Origin: Amycolatopsis palatopharyngis
Lineage (GTDB): Bacteria; Actinomycetota; Actinomycetes; Mycobacteriales; Pseudonocardiaceae
Assembly (NCBI RefSeq): GCF_003385185.1
Contig: NZ_PQHZ01000028.1
Location: 1 to 64,000, forward strand
Direction of reading: 5' to 3'
DNA length: 64,000 nucleotides
In this document: one piece after another, positions 1 to 9,683 of the stretch
Numbering within the stretch: the first letter of the stretch is position 1
Layout of the letters: every line of letters begins with the position of its first letter
Made by a program: the position numbers and the translations under genes
The notes under the pieces: generated by a model
The model's database searches: none
Told to the model about the DNA's origin: nothing
Seen by the model: only the letters and a program-made list of their open reading frames with translations

Positions 1-190
1 CGGCACCGACAACCCCCGCCGGACACCCTCCCAAAACAACACCCGCACACACCGAGCCCGCCCAGGCCGCTTCCCACCCATCACAACTCCTCATCACAAG
101 GCGTTGCAACCACCCACTGACCCCAAGTCTTGCTTGGGCGTACTTGCAGACGCACCATCCCTGGGTCGGGGACGGCTGGGGTCTGGAGTG
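1..190. other. Intergenic DNA left of prcA
   Basis: No convincing gene is seen here; the open frames are compositional shadows. In related actinobacteria pafA often lies on this side of prcA, so this may be the prcA-pafA gap. I see no clear hairpin terminator or promoter. Confidence 0.4.
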
Positions 191-985
191 TCAGGACTCG
201 GAGGAACCGCCCTCGTCGGCGGGCTTGTTGGTGTCCGGTTTGGGGGGGTCGGCCGGGGATTCGGCCTCCGCGTCCGGTTTGGCATCGCTCGCGGGCAGAA
301 GCGCGTCCAGCGCCGCACCGGTGATCCGGCGGAACTTTCGCCCCGGCCGCTCACGATCGAGCACCGCCACCTCGAGCTTGCCCGGCTCGCCCTCGGTCCC
401 GTTGCTGTTCGCCGCGGTACTCGCCCGCAGCGCGACGATGGCCACCCCGAGCGCCGAGGCCAGGTCCATATCCGCCTCGAACGTCTCCTTCATCTTCGTC
501 GTGATGGTGTCCGCCTGACCACCCATCACCACGAACCGCGGCTCGTCGCCGATGGAACCGTCATAGGTGAGCCGATACAGCTGGTCATCCGCCGTAGTGG
601 CCCCCACCTCGGCCACGCAGATCTCCACCTCGAACGGCTTGAGCTGCTCGGTGAAAATCGTGCCGAGGGTCTGGGCGTAGACGTTCGCCAACTGCCGTGC
701 CGACACGTCCCGCCGGTCATAGGCGTAGCCCTGAAGGTCGACGTGCCGGATACCCCCACGACGCAGACTCTCGAACTCACTGTAGCGACCGACGGCGGCG
801 AACCCGATCCGGTCGTAGATCTCCGAGACCTTGTGCAACGTCGTCGACGGATTCTCCGCCACGAACAGCACGCCGCCGCGGTACTTCAGCGCGACAACGC
901 TCCGTCCCCGCGCGATGCCCTTGCGCGCGAGTTCCGAACGCTCGCGCATCAACTGCTCGGGTGAGGCGTACAGCGGCATCGTCAC
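191..985 (-). CDS. prcA: Proteasome subunit alpha
   Basis: This encodes a 264-residue 20S proteasome alpha subunit. Seven copies form each outer ring, which gates substrate entry and docks the ATPase ring. The N-terminal stretch [20 protein letters not shown] and the downstream [20 protein letters not shown] are typical of actinobacterial PrcA. As expected for alpha subunits there is no catalytic N-terminal threonine. The C-terminal 40 residues are low-complexity (Pro, Asp, Ser rich), as in other actinobacterial alpha subunits. The start is GTG at 985, giving the same N-terminal length as the mycobacterial protein; ATG at 979 is an alternative. It is last in the dop-pup-prcB-prcA run, 79 bases after prcB. 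Confidence 0.97.
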   Translation of the reverse strand: MTMPLYASPEQLMRERSELARKGIARGRSVVALKYRGGVLFVAENPSTTLHKVSEIYDRIGFAAVGRYSEFESLRRGGIRHVDLQGYAYDRRDVSARQLANVYAQTLGTIFTEQLKPFEVEICVAEVGATTADDQLYRLTYDGSIGDEPRFVVMGGQADTITTKMKETFEADMDLASALGVAIVALRASTAANSNGTEGEPGKLEVAVLDRERPGRKFRRITGAALDALLPASDAKPDAEAESPADPPKPDTNKPADEGGSSES

Positions 986-1064
986 AGCGTTGGCTCCGCT
1001 CTGCTGGTCAGGACTCCGGCCTTACCGGAGTCGCGGGACTGGTACGGATGGATGGGACCGGCGC

Positions 1065-1916
1065 TCAGCGCCGGGCCCGCTCGGTGCGCTCCTGGACCAC
1101 TGCCTCCGCGACGGCCGAGGTCTGCTCCTCGGGGACCGCCACGGCACCGTGCTCGGCCGTGATCGTCACGACGTTCGGGTAGATCCGGCGCACCAGATCG
1201 GGACCGCCGGTCGCGGTGTCGTCGTCCGCGGCGTCGTACAAAGCCTCCACCGCGGCCCGCACGGCGGCATCCGCGTCGGCATCCGGATCGTGCAGCTTCT
1301 TCAGCGACGACTTCGCGAACAGCGAACCCGAACCGATGGCGTGGTATCCGGCGTTCTCCTCGTACCTGCCACCGGTCACGTCGAACGAGATGATCCGGCC
1401 CGCCCGCTTCGGATCCCGCGCCTCGACGTCATAACCCACGAACAGCGGGAGCACCGCGAGCCCGGCCATCGCCGCGTCGAGATTGCCCTTCACCATGTTC
1501 GCCAGCTTGTTCGTCTTACCGTCGAGCGACAGCGAGACACCCTCGATCTTCTCGTAATGCGCCAGCTCCACGATGTAGAGCCGAACCAGCTCTATCGCGA
1601 TACCCGCAGTACCCGCGATCCCCACCGACGAGTAGTCGTCGGTGACGAAGATCTTCTCCAGATCCCGCGACGCGATCAGATTGCCCGAGGTCGCCCTGCG
1701 GTCACCAGCGATCAGCACACCGCCACTGAACGTGGAAGCCACGATCGTCGTGCCGTGCGGAATGTCCGGACCGGCACCGCCCGCTCCGGGCATCGAACGT
1801 GCGCTGGGCAGCAGGTCCGGCGCCTGCACCCGGAGAAAGTCGGTGAAGGACGACGTCGTCGACGCCAGGTACGCCGAGGGCAGGGCGGAGCCGGAGTGAC
1901 CGGAAATGTTGTCCAT
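1065..1916 (-). CDS. prcB: Proteasome subunit beta
   Basis: This is the proteolytic beta subunit of the 20S proteasome, 283 residues including a propeptide. The expected autocleavage site is in PHGTTIVA: cleavage after Gly55 exposes Thr56 as the N-terminal nucleophile, leaving a mature chain of about 228 residues. The following [13 protein letters not shown] block contains the Asp and Arg positions conserved near the active site, and [13 protein letters not shown] and GSGSLFAKS fit the Ntn-hydrolase fold. It lies between pup and prcA on the same strand with gaps of about 80 bases, consistent with one operon. The 55-residue propeptide is within the normal range. Confidence 0.98.
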   Translation of the reverse strand: MDNISGHSGSALPSAYLASTTSSFTDFLRVQAPDLLPSARSMPGAGGAGPDIPHGTTIVASTFSGGVLIAGDRRATSGNLIASRDLEKIFVTDDYSSVGIAGTAGIAIELVRLYIVELAHYEKIEGVSLSLDGKTNKLANMVKGNLDAAMAGLAVLPLFVGYDVEARDPKRAGRIISFDVTGGRYEENAGYHAIGSGSLFAKSSLKKLHDPDADADAAVRAAVEALYDAADDDTATGGPDLVRRIYPNVVTITAEHGAVAVPEEQTSAVAEAVVQERTERARR

Positions 1917-2000
1917 ACGTGCTCGTAGTTCCCATCAACGAAGTTCGGCAGGGACGGGCCCGGGCGGCCGCGCACGCGGCGCCCGGCGCGGATCTGACTA

Positions 2001-2195
2001 CTACTGGCCGCCCTTTTGCACGTACGCGCGAACGAAGTCCTCGGCGTTCTCCTCGAGGACATCGTCGATCTCGTCGAGGATCGTGTCCACGTCCTCGCCG
2101 AGCTTCTCGCGACGTTCCTGGCCAGCCGGGCCGCCGGCTTCGACTTCGTCTTCCGAGTCGCCACCGCCGTGCTTTTCGACCTTTTCCTGCGCCAT
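2001..2195 (-). CDS. pup: Prokaryotic ubiquitin-like protein Pup
   Basis: This is a 64-residue Pup, the protein tag ligated to lysines of proteasome substrates. It starts MAQEKVEKHGG and carries the conserved central and C-terminal helix region QERREKL...ILDEIDDVLEENAE and the end FVRAYVQKGGQ. The last residue is Gln, so Dop must deamidate it to Glu before PafA can ligate it. An upstream in-frame ATG at 2246 would add 17 residues. I chose 2195 because the product then has the family length and GGGAGG precedes the ATG at proper spacing. It lies 112 bases after dop. Confidence 0.97.
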   Translation of the reverse strand: MAQEKVEKHGGGDSEDEVEAGGPAGQERREKLGEDVDTILDEIDDVLEENAEDFVRAYVQKGGQ

Positions 2196-2307
2196 CTCGC
2201 CTCCCGATGTGGCCGTTGATACCAGCCTACCCAGTGCCACCGACAATCACTGCAGCCGATCGGCTTGCGTGTCCGGCAATTCCCGATCAAGGAAACGGAC
2301 AAATCGG

Positions 2308-3810
2308 CTAGTCCGAACCGGTCAACGCCTCCACGAGTTCCTCCGCGGTGGCCGAATCGTCCAGCAGCTTGCCCACATGCGCCTTCGTGCCCCGTAGCGG
2401 CTCCAGCGTGGGAATCCGCACCAGCGACTCCCGCCCGACGTCGAAGATCACCGAATCCCAGGACGCGGCAGCGATCGAGGTCGCGTACTTCTCCAGCGTC
2501 CTGCCCCGGAAGTAGGCCCTGGTGTCCGAAGGAGGTGTGGTCACCGCGGCACGAACCTCGTCCTCGCTGACCAGGCGTTTCATCGAACCCCGTGTCACCA
2601 GCCGGTTGTACAGGCCCTTGTCCAGCCGAACGTCCGAGTACTGCAGGTCGACCAGATGCAGCCGCGGCGCCGCCCAGCCGAGCTGGTCCCTGGCGCGGTA
2701 GCCCTCGAGCAGCCGCAGCTTCGCGGGCCAGTCCAGCCGATCGGCACATTCCGCCGGATCCCGCGCCAGTGCGTCCAGCACCTCGCCCCACACCCTCAAT
2801 ACGTCCTTGGAGACCGTGTCACCACCGTGTTTGTCCAGGTGCTCCGCGGCCATCTCATGATAGGCGAACTGCAGGTCCAGCCCGGTGAACTTGCGGCCGT
2901 TGGCGAGCTCGACCTTCACCTTCAACGTGGGGTCGTGGCTGATCTGATGCACCGCGCGCACCGGCTCGTCCAGCTTGAGGTCGTCGAACCGGACACCGGC
3001 CTCGATCATGTCCAGCACCAGCGCCGTCGTCCCGACCTTCAGATACGTCGAGTACTCCGCCAGGTTCGCGTCCCCGATGATGACGTGCAACCTGCGGTAC
3101 TTGTCCGCGTCCGCGTGCGGCTCGTCCCTGGTGTTGATGATGCCGCGCTTGAGGGTCGTCTCCAGCCCGACCTCGACCTCGATGTAGTCCGAACGCTGCG
3201 ACAGCTGGAATCCCGCTGTCTCACCCTGCGCACCCAGACCGACCCGGCCGGAGCCGGTGATGACCTGCCGGGACGCGAAGAACGGCGTCAGCCCGCCGAT
3301 CACCGCGGTGAACGGCGTCGACCGCGCCATCAAGTAGTTCTCGTGGGTGCCGTAGCTGGCACCCTTACCGTCCACGTTGTTCTTGTACAGCTGCAGAGGT
3401 GCCTGGCCGGGCACGGTGGCGGCCTTGATCGCCGCCTCCTCCATCACCCGCTCCCCCGCCTTGTCCCAGATGACCGCGTCCCGCGCGTTGGTCACCTCGG
3501 GCGCGGAGTACTCGGGGTGGGCGTGGTCCACGTAGAGCCGCGCCCCATTCGTCAGGATGACGTTCGCCGCCCCGAGGTCCTCGACGTCGGGGTCGGGCCC
3601 CTGATTGCCGGGACCGGCCAGATCGAACCCCCGCGCGTCTCGCAGGGGCGACTCCACCTCGTAGTCCCATCGCGCCCTTCGCGCCCGCGGTATGTCCGCC
3701 GCCGCCGCGTAGGCCAGCACCACCTGTGTGGAGGTCAGTACCGGGTTCGCGGTCGCGTCACCCGGCACCGCGATGCCGTACTCGACCTCGGTTCCCATGA
3801 TCCGCCGCAT
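2308..3810 (-). CDS. dop: Pup deamidase/depupylase
   Basis: This 500-residue protein belongs to the carboxylate-amine ligase-like Dop/PafA family. It deamidates the C-terminal Gln of Pup and removes Pup from substrates. The N-terminal [18 protein letters not shown] places the metal-binding glutamates Glu8 and Glu10 as in Dop. The long loop [20 protein letters not shown], immediately downstream, is Dop-like and separates it from PafA. It is followed directly by pup. The start ATG at 3810 sits 7 bases from a TAGGGT -10 box, so the mRNA is probably leaderless. Unlike in mycobacteria it is separated from arc by four genes. Confidence 0.97.
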   Translation of the reverse strand: MRRIMGTEVEYGIAVPGDATANPVLTSTQVVLAYAAAADIPRARRARWDYEVESPLRDARGFDLAGPGNQGPDPDVEDLGAANVILTNGARLYVDHAHPEYSAPEVTNARDAVIWDKAGERVMEEAAIKAATVPGQAPLQLYKNNVDGKGASYGTHENYLMARSTPFTAVIGGLTPFFASRQVITGSGRVGLGAQGETAGFQLSQRSDYIEVEVGLETTLKRGIINTRDEPHADADKYRRLHVIIGDANLAEYSTYLKVGTTALVLDMIEAGVRFDDLKLDEPVRAVHQISHDPTLKVKVELANGRKFTGLDLQFAYHEMAAEHLDKHGGDTVSKDVLRVWGEVLDALARDPAECADRLDWPAKLRLLEGYRARDQLGWAAPRLHLVDLQYSDVRLDKGLYNRLVTRGSMKRLVSEDEVRAAVTTPPSDTRAYFRGRTLEKYATSIAAASWDSVIFDVGRESLVRIPTLEPLRGTKAHVGKLLDDSATAEELVEALTGSD

Positions 3811-3816
3811 ATGCCC

Positions 3817-3822
3817 ACCCTA
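3817..3822 (-). promoter_or_regulatory. Probable -10 box of dop
   Basis: On the minus strand TAGGGT lies six bases before the dop ATG, matching the TANNNT pattern of actinobacterial leaderless promoters. No clear -35 box is visible. The divergent Nudix gene starts only 34 bases away. Confidence 0.4.
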
Positions 3823-3844
3823 CGGCCCACCATGCGATGATGCC

Positions 3845-4360
3845 GTGGTGCTACCCGGTGACGAACTCGTTGCGGTTTACGACGCCGGCGGCACCGTCGT
3901 TGGCCGAGCCCGCCGCGCCGAGGTTCGTGCCAGCGGCCTCTGGCACGCGGCGGGTGTGGTGTTGGTGCGTTCGGGCGACGGCACTCGGGTGTATGTGCAC
4001 CTACGGTCACCGGACAAGGATGTCTTCCCCGGAGCTCATGACTGCTGGGCTGGCGGAGTCGTCGCGGCGGGCGAGACCCCCGCGGAATGCGCTCGCCGCG
4101 AACTTGCCGAGGAACTGGGCGTCGAAGGCGTCTCTCCGGTGCCGCTGTTCACCCATGTCTTCGACGTCCCACCGATCCGCTGCCACAACTTCGCCTACGA
4201 GGTTCGCTGGGACGGGCCGATCGTGCACCAACCCGAGGAGATCGTCGACGGCGGCTGGATGCCCCTGGACGACCTGTACGAATGGGCGCGCGACCCTAGA
4301 GGCCCGCTGGTCCCGGACGGCCGGGTCGGCCTGCTCGAATGGTTCCGCCGCTTCGGCTGA
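3845..4360 (+). CDS. Nudix hydrolase
   Basis: This encodes a Nudix-fold pyrophosphohydrolase of 171 residues from GTG 3845 (GTG 3848 also possible). The Nudix box lies near residues 70-92: GGVVAAGETPAECARRELAE followed by ELG supplies the Gly, Glu and REXXEE metal-binding pattern. The flanking strands, with VYVHLRSPDKDVFPG before the box and a C-terminal VDGGWMPLDDLYEW, resemble the YfcD/isopentenyl-diphosphate-isomerase-like Nudix group. The substrate cannot be told from sequence. It is divergent from dop with only 34 bases between starts, too little for an untranslated leader plus ribosome site, so it is probably leaderless. It converges on the lipoprotein gene with 10 bases between stops. 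Confidence 0.85.
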   Translation: MVLPGDELVAVYDAGGTVVGRARRAEVRASGLWHAAGVVLVRSGDGTRVYVHLRSPDKDVFPGAHDCWAGGVVAAGETPAECARRELAEELGVEGVSPVPLFTHVFDVPPIRCHNFAYEVRWDGPIVHQPEEIVDGGWMPLDDLYEWARDPRGPLVPDGRVGLLEWFRRFG

Positions 4361-4370
4361 CGGGGCCTCG

Positions 4371-5021
4371 TCACCGCTGGGAGACTCGACGAGCCAGTGC
4401 TGTCGCGACGGCCGGAGCGAGCCGGACAGCCGCCTCCGCGGCCCGGTCCGCGCTGCCGGCCGCCACCTGTACCGCTGAGACGATCTCGTTCCTGGCGAGC
4501 ACCACTGTGCAGGTCGACCCCACACACCAACCGCGATGCGCGGTGGTCCCCTCCGGCGAGCCGAGCGTGAGTGGTTCCGTATCGACACATCGCAGTTCCT
4601 CGACCGCTGTGGCGGCATTCCCTTCAGCCAAGCCGAGAACATGTTGGTGCAGTTCGGATCCGGTCGGGTATCGCCAGCCGGCCGAGGTCGTCCGTCCTTC
4701 CGGGAGCCCGGAAAGACAACCCTCCATTGCGGACGGTGCGTCAGCCGGAGCGACTCCCTCGGAAGCGACGTCCGCGTCGGTCAGCAGTGCCGGGCCGAGG
4801 GGTTCGACCGGTGGCGACGATGTCGTCGTCGTTGCGCTCGGCAGGGGCAGCGCCCGCGGTGAACTACTCGCGGCACGCGGGGAGTTTTCGGTCTGCCGAA
4901 CCGGATCGTCGTAGTAGGTGTCCAGGTCGTTGGGCCGATCGGCGCAACCGGCCATTCCCACCAGCGCGATCGCCGTCACCGCGATCAGCTGCCCGTGACG
5001 CACCGTCTCGACCTCCGGCAA
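4371..5021 (-). CDS. Putative secreted lipoprotein
   Basis: This 216-residue protein begins with a lipoprotein signal peptide: a short charged start, a hydrophobic run and the lipobox LVGMAGC with Cys26 as the predicted lipidation site. A Ser/Thr/Pro-rich linker (about residues 40-75) follows, then a compact domain of about 135 residues with cysteines at several positions (for example EGCLSG, LRCVDT, GWCVGSTC), suggesting disulfides outside the membrane. I do not recognise the family and assign no function. It lies downstream of the aldo/keto reductase on the same strand, 63 bases away, and may be cotranscribed with it. Confidence 0.75.
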   Translation of the reverse strand: MPEVETVRHGQLIAVTAIALVGMAGCADRPNDLDTYYDDPVRQTENSPRAASSSPRALPLPSATTTTSSPPVEPLGPALLTDADVASEGVAPADAPSAMEGCLSGLPEGRTTSAGWRYPTGSELHQHVLGLAEGNAATAVEELRCVDTEPLTLGSPEGTTAHRGWCVGSTCTVVLARNEIVSAVQVAAGSADRAAEAAVRLAPAVATALARRVSQR

Positions 5022-5084
5022 GTTCAGAATTCGGGCCTGCCACGGCAGCCGGCAGGCAGGGCCCGACAGTAGTGCACGGACCGG

Positions 5085-6017
5085 TCACCGCCACGCCAGG
5101 GCGGAGCGCTGGCGCCAGTACTGTTCGGGGGATTGCGCGATGGTCGCCGGTACGTCCAGGTCGGTGAGTCCGAGACCGGTGAGATTGTCCGCGAGCTGGC
5201 CAGTTCCGGACGGACCTATCAGCACCACATCCGCCCAGGACTGCGCGAGGGCGGCCCCGATCGCGACCGCCGAGGCGGACACGCCGCGTTCCGCCGCGAC
5301 GGCGGACACGGCCTCTGGCGGCTCGACGGCGAGCCGGCCGTTGGCCAGCGTCTCCTTGAGTTGAACGAGAACGCCGTCGTCGTGTGCGTCCTTCAGCGCC
5401 CCTTCCGCCGAACGTTCCAGCAGATTCCAGGTCGACTGCACCGCGGTGAACACACGCACACCGTCGACCTCGAGCGCCAGAGCCCTGCGGATCACGTCCG
5501 CCTGCGCCGGCCCCGACGTCGAGATGCCCACCCGCACTCCGGATTCCGCGAGCTTCGCGAGCTCGGCCAGCAACCCGCGATCAGTACAGATCGGACTGTC
5601 CGGAGTCACGGAATGCACCTGATACAACGACACCGCGTCGCCGAGTAGTTCACTGGTCTGCCGCCACTGCTTACGCAGCCGGGGCAACGAGTGCTCTTTG
5701 GCTTCATGGACCTCGGCGTCGAGCCGCCATTCCCCCACGTACTCGTAGCCCCACTTGCTGGATACGAACACGTCGGAACGGCCATGATCGGCCAGCCAGC
5801 CGCCGAGGAACTCCTCCGCGAGCCCGTAGGACCGGGCGACGTCGAACCGGCGAATCCCGCGTTCGTAGGCGGCGTCCAGCACCTGCCGGGTGGCGGCACG
5901 AAGACTCGCGACGGACCGGTCCCGCGGAAGTTCCGGCCCGCGTCCCAGATTGATGTACGCGGGCCTGCCCAGTGCGGCCAGGCCGACGGCGATGCGACCC
6001 AGTTCAGCGGTGCTCAT
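5085..6017 (-). CDS. Aldo/keto reductase family protein
   Basis: This is a 310-residue TIM-barrel oxidoreductase of the aldo/keto reductase family. The catalytic tetrad is visible as Asp59 and Tyr64 (in FDVARSYGLAEEFL), Lys88 (VSSKWGYE) and His135 (YQVHSV). An NADPH-binding end is suggested by the late segment DVVLIGPSGTGQLADNL. The physiological substrate is unknown. The palindrome GTATAGGTCGTTATAC at 6113-6128, 95 bases before the start, is shared with the promoter of the small helix-turn-helix gene immediately upstream, suggesting common control. This gene and its neighbours are not part of the conserved proteasome cluster as known in mycobacteria. Confidence 0.88.
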   Translation of the reverse strand: MSTAELGRIAVGLAALGRPAYINLGRGPELPRDRSVASLRAATRQVLDAAYERGIRRFDVARSYGLAEEFLGGWLADHGRSDVFVSSKWGYEYVGEWRLDAEVHEAKEHSLPRLRKQWRQTSELLGDAVSLYQVHSVTPDSPICTDRGLLAELAKLAESGVRVGISTSGPAQADVIRRALALEVDGVRVFTAVQSTWNLLERSAEGALKDAHDDGVLVQLKETLANGRLAVEPPEAVSAVAAERGVSASAVAIGAALAQSWADVVLIGPSGTGQLADNLTGLGLTDLDVPATIAQSPEQYWRQRSALAWR

Positions 6018-6112
6018 GATCGCAGGTTATCGAAGGTCGTTGTCGCTGCGGGTTTTTGGTCTTTGTCTTGGAGGAGCGCGGGACGAGCGAATCGGCTCGT
6101 CAAAGCGGTGCC

Positions 6113-6128
6113 GTATAGGTCGTTATAC
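6113..6128. promoter_or_regulatory. GTATA-N6-TATAC palindrome, copy 1
   Basis: The sequence GTATAGGTCGTTATAC has perfect 5-base inverted arms around a 6-base spacer. It lies between the small helix-turn-helix gene and the aldo/keto reductase, 95 bases before the reductase start. Two other copies occur in this window. It is probably an operator; this is inference. Confidence 0.55.
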
Positions 6129-6161
6129 AGTTGGATCGGGAGACGTCGCTTCCGTGCCCCG

Positions 6162-6500
6162 TCAGGCTTCGCGTCTGCGCAACAACTCGAGAAACTGATC
6201 GGAGTCGAGCACCTGCCGATACAGCTTCTCCAGCCGGGCCGCGGGCGCCCGCACATAGCCCTTCCCGAAGACGGGCGCGATCTGACGCAGGCTCGCCCCC
6301 GCCTCCCGCGCCGCGAGCAACGTCCAGTCCGAGGCGTTCGCGCATGCCGTGGACGCGCGACGCAGTTCGCCGAGCAGGACGATCAGGTCCTCCGGCGGCA
6401 CCTCTCCCCTGCGGACCGCATCCGCTGTGTCCTCGAGCCAGTTCAGCACCACGTCACTGGTGATCGGCGCGTGCGGTGCGGGGTACTCCGGGTTGTCCAT
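6162..6500 (-). CDS. Small helix-turn-helix-like protein
   Basis: This is a 112-residue protein with no family name that I recognise. The segment WTLLAAREAGASLRQIAPVF followed by a basic helix with RAPAARLEKLYR looks like a helix-turn-helix of the region-4 type seen in small actinobacterial regulators. The N-terminal half is acidic and helical. I chose ATG 6500; an upstream in-frame start would translate through the palindrome GTATAGGCCGTTATAC (6510-6525), which sits only nine bases before this ATG and leaves no room for a ribosome site. It is therefore likely leaderless and possibly autoregulated through that palindrome. The same palindrome follows the gene, before the aldo/keto reductase. 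Confidence 0.65.
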   Translation of the reverse strand: MDNPEYPAPHAPITSDVVLNWLEDTADAVRRGEVPPEDLIVLLGELRRASTACANASDWTLLAAREAGASLRQIAPVFGKGYVRAPAARLEKLYRQVLDSDQFLELLRRREA

Positions 6501-6509
6501 CGCGACAGC

Positions 6510-6525
6510 GTATAGGCCGTTATAC
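6510..6525. promoter_or_regulatory. GTATA-N6-TATAC palindrome, copy 2
   Basis: GTATAGGCCGTTATAC lies nine bases upstream of the start of the small helix-turn-helix gene. With flanking bases the arms extend to CGTATA and TATACG. Read on the minus strand it contains TATAAC and TATACG hexamers that could serve as a -10 box, so a bound protein would block transcription. Confidence 0.6.
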
Positions 6526-6638
6526 GCCTTCGTGGGCAGGACACTCCGCGGGCGGCTTGCCAATCGGCCGGATGAGGCACGACCAGAACACACGTGACCC
6601 CGGCCGACCCGCTGGATCGGCCGGGGTCACGTGGTCGG

Positions 6639-8525
6639 TCAGAGGTACTGACCGGTGTTGCTCGCCGTGTCGATCGCCCTGCCGGAGTCCTGGTTCTTTC
6701 CGGTGACGAGGGTGCGAATGTAGACGATCCGCTCCCCCTTCTTGCCGGAGATCCTGGCCCAGTCGTCCGGGTTGGTCGTGTTCGGCAGGTCCTCGTTCTC
6801 CGCGAACTCGTCCACTATGGCGTCGAGGAGGTGCTGTACGCGAAGGCCCGGCTGCTTGGTCTCCAGCACGGACTTGATCGCCGCCTTCTTCGCCCGGTCC
6901 ACGATGTTCTGGATCATCGCGCCGGAGTTGAAATCGCGGAAGTACAACACTTCTTTGTCCCCGTTGGCGTAGGTCACCTCGAGGAACCGGTTTTCGTCAC
7001 TCTCCTCGTACATGCGCTCGACGGTGTGCTGGATCATCGCGTCGAACGTCGCCTTGGTGTCGCCGCCGAACTCGGCCAGATCGTCGGCGTGCACCGGCAG
7101 GCCGTCCTGCAGGTACTTCGAGAAGATGTCCTTCGCACCCTCGGCGTCCGGACGCTCGATCTTGATCTTCACGTCCAGCCTGCCCGGCCGCAGGATCGCC
7201 GGGTCGATCATGTCCTCCCGGTTGGAGGCACCGATCACGATGACGTTCTCGAGGCCCTCGACACCGTCGATCTCCGACAGCAACTGCGGGACGATCGTCG
7301 TCTCCACGTCGGAGGAGACACCGCTGCCCCTGGTCCGGAAGATCGAGTCCATCTCGTCGAAGAACACGATGACCGGAGTGCCCTCCGAAGCCTTCTCCCG
7401 CGCACGCTGGAAGATGAGCCGGATATGGCGCTCGGTCTCGCCCACGAACTTGTTCAGCAGCTCGGGACCCTTGATGTTGAGGAAGTAGGACTTCGCCTCC
7501 GACGGATCCTGTGCCGCACCCGTCGCGCCGCGGAACTCCGCGACCTTCTTCGCGAGCGAATTGGCCACCGCCTTGGCGATGAGCGTCTTCCCGCATCCGG
7601 GCGGGCCGTACAGCAGCACGCCCTTCGGCGGGCGCAACTGGTACTCCTGGTAGAGGTCTGCGTGCAGGAACGGCAGTTCCACCGCGTCCCGGATCTGCTC
7701 GATCTGCCTCGAAAGGCCACCGATGTCCTCGTATCGGACGTCCGGCACCTCCTCCAGCACGAGGTCCTCGACCTCGGCCTTCGGCACCCGTTCGTAGGCA
7801 TATCCTGCCTTCGAGTCCACCAGCAGCGAATCGCCCGGTTTGAGTACCGCCTCCGCGAGCGGATCGGCGAGCCACACCACCCGCTCCTCATCGGCGTGCC
7901 CGACGACCAGTGCGCGCGAACTGCCGCCCTCGGTTTCCGGGAGCAGGATCTCGCGCAACGCGCACACCTCGCCGGTGCGCTCGAAGTCGCCACCTTCCAC
8001 CACGGTCAGCGCCTCGTTCAGGCGCAGCGCCTGACCACGGCGCAGCGACTCCACCTCCACCGCGGGCGATACGGACACCCGCATCTTGCGGCCCGAGGTG
8101 AAGACGTCGACCGTGTTGTCCTCGTAGGCGCCCACGAAGACGCCGTACCCGCTGGGAGGCTGCGCCAGCCGGTCGACCTCCTCACGCAGGGCCAGCAACT
8201 GTCCTCTGGCCTCGCGCAAGGTCTCGATGAGTTTGTTGTTCCGCTCCGTGAGCTGGCTCACACGCTCCGTTGCCTCGGCAAGGCGCTGCTCGAGCACCCT
8301 GTTCTGCCGGGGCGAGTCGGTGAGTTTGCGCCGCAGTAGCGTGACTTCTTCCTGAAGGAACCGAACCTGCCGCGCCTGCTCGGACTCGGACATCTGTCCG
8401 GACTCGGCCGCTTCCACCGCCGAGTGCTCAGCCGTGTGCCCGGCCGAGTCTGCGTTACCTGCCGTTCCGGTCGGATCTGTCGGGTCGGACTCCTCGTGCC
8501 GACCTCCGGGAAGGTCATGTTGCAT
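6639..8525 (-). CDS. arc: Proteasome-associated AAA+ ATPase (ARC/Mpa)
   Basis: This 628-residue hexameric ATPase recognises pupylated proteins, unfolds them and feeds them to the 20S proteasome. Domains in order: an acidic N-terminus, a coiled coil that binds Pup (about 52-121), tandem OB folds (about 123-260) and an AAA+ module with Walker A GPPGCGKT (307-314) and Walker B VIVFFDE (ending at 391). The C-terminus ends GQYL, the tail that docks in the alpha-ring pockets. The start at 8525 is preceded by GAGGAGGTGCC; an in-frame ATG further upstream lacks such a site. It lies upstream of dop on the same strand but four genes intervene. Confidence 0.97.
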   Translation of the reverse strand: MQHDLPGGRHEESDPTDPTGTAGNADSAGHTAEHSAVEAAESGQMSESEQARQVRFLQEEVTLLRRKLTDSPRQNRVLEQRLAEATERVSQLTERNNKLIETLREARGQLLALREEVDRLAQPPSGYGVFVGAYEDNTVDVFTSGRKMRVSVSPAVEVESLRRGQALRLNEALTVVEGGDFERTGEVCALREILLPETEGGSSRALVVGHADEERVVWLADPLAEAVLKPGDSLLVDSKAGYAYERVPKAEVEDLVLEEVPDVRYEDIGGLSRQIEQIRDAVELPFLHADLYQEYQLRPPKGVLLYGPPGCGKTLIAKAVANSLAKKVAEFRGATGAAQDPSEAKSYFLNIKGPELLNKFVGETERHIRLIFQRAREKASEGTPVIVFFDEMDSIFRTRGSGVSSDVETTIVPQLLSEIDGVEGLENVIVIGASNREDMIDPAILRPGRLDVKIKIERPDAEGAKDIFSKYLQDGLPVHADDLAEFGGDTKATFDAMIQHTVERMYEESDENRFLEVTYANGDKEVLYFRDFNSGAMIQNIVDRAKKAAIKSVLETKQPGLRVQHLLDAIVDEFAENEDLPNTTNPDDWARISGKKGERIVYIRTLVTGKNQDSGRAIDTASNTGQYL

Positions 8526-8848
8526 TTCGGCACCTCCTCGGAATGCATTTTCTTCCACGGTACCGGCGATCACCGACAAGAAAAGCCCTTTCCGCATCAC
8601 AAGATCGGCGCGTCGCAAAAGGATGCATGTGAGTAACGGCAACACAAGCGGCCAACCGGAGTGCGCTCGCACCATCCGCCGACTACAGTCCGTTCTCATC
8701 GCTGCACGTGGCCAGATCCACGGCATTTGCTACCGGGACGCCGGCCGGTCTCCCGGTCCACCTGTGCGCCCTGTGCGGCGATAGCATCATCCACCTCACC
8801 CGCCTGACGGCCGGGGGATCCCGCAGGAAATCCAGTGAGGGGCAGTTC
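8526..8848. other. Divergent intergenic region arc / membrane protein
   Basis: This 323-base gap separates the divergently transcribed arc and the Pro/Gln/Gly-rich membrane protein. It should hold both promoters. Apart from the arc ribosome site (GAGGAGG next to 8525) and a weak -10-like GATAGCAT near 8780, I see no clear operator, terminator or RNA structure. Confidence 0.4.
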
Positions 8849-9595
8849 ATGACGTATCCGCCGCAGCCGCCGGGCCAGCCCGGCCCCTACGGCCAGCAGG
8901 GGCCGCACGGCCAGGAACCAGGCGGGTATCCGCCCGGAGGGCCACCCCCGCATCAGGGTGGCGCGCCCGATCCGACACAACAGTTCCACCCGGGTGGCGC
9001 GCAGCAGTTCGGGCATCCGGGGCAGGCCCCGTATGACCCGTACGGCCAGCAGCAGGGGTACCCGGGTGGGCCAGGTGGCGAACCTCCGAAGAAAAAGACC
9101 GGCCTGATCGTGGGCCTGGTCATCGCGGCGGTGGTGCTCATCGGTGGCGCGGTCACCCTGATTCTGCTCCTCACCGGGGGCGACGAGGAAAACCCGCAGG
9201 CCGGCATGCTGCCCACCACCACCCCCGAGCCCACCAACTCCGCACCCGCACTGCCGACCGGAGAGCCGAGCGAGCCCGCGGAATCGTCCTCGGCTCCGGC
9301 CGCGGGCGGCTCTGCCGAGGACGTCGCGGCCGCCAGGGAGGTCGGCGAGCGGGCCGTCGAGGCGATCCGCACGCGTGACGTCGATCTGGCCAGGGAAGTG
9401 TCCTGCAACCCTGACTCGATCGACGAGAACCAGTTCAAGGAAGTACCCGAGGGAGTCGAGATCGAGGTCACCGGTGACCCGGTGATCGACGGTGACACCG
9501 CTGAGGTCCCGGCCACGGTCAGTGGCGGGGGTCAGAAGCAGGAGATCCCCATTCCGGTCGAGCGGGACGGCGACCGCTGGTGCGTCTCGGACTGA
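8849..9595 (+). CDS. Pro/Gln/Gly-rich single-pass membrane protein
   Basis: This 248-residue protein has a cytoplasmic low-complexity N-terminus of about 75 residues with repeated GQPGPYGQQG-type motifs, a basic KKK stop-transfer signal, one membrane helix (GLIVGLVIAAVVLIGGAV) and an outer Ser/Thr/Pro linker. A C-terminal domain of about 85 residues follows, with two cysteines (VSCNPD and RWCVSD) that could pair. The outer domain looks like the small NTF2/DUF4878-like folds seen in actinobacterial envelope proteins; this is only a resemblance. ATG 8849 is preceded by GAGGGGC. The next gene is a close paralogue over the N-terminus and membrane segment, indicating tandem duplication. Confidence 0.8.
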   Translation: MTYPPQPPGQPGPYGQQGPHGQEPGGYPPGGPPPHQGGAPDPTQQFHPGGAQQFGHPGQAPYDPYGQQQGYPGGPGGEPPKKKTGLIVGLVIAAVVLIGGAVTLILLLTGGDEENPQAGMLPTTTPEPTNSAPALPTGEPSEPAESSSAPAAGGSAEDVAAAREVGERAVEAIRTRDVDLAREVSCNPDSIDENQFKEVPEGVEIEVTGDPVIDGDTAEVPATVSGGGQKQEIPIPVERDGDRWCVSD

Positions 9596-9683
9596 TCTCC
9601 GTTTGATTCGGCGGGTGGCCGGGCCCGGTTGCTCCGGCCCCGGCCACCCGACCAGGTATTCGGCTCGACGACAGAAGGCCCCG

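Noticed and set aside
6594-8339. A 581-codon open frame antisense to arc
   Set aside because: It is a GC-bias shadow with no recognisable domain opposite a diagnostic arc gene.
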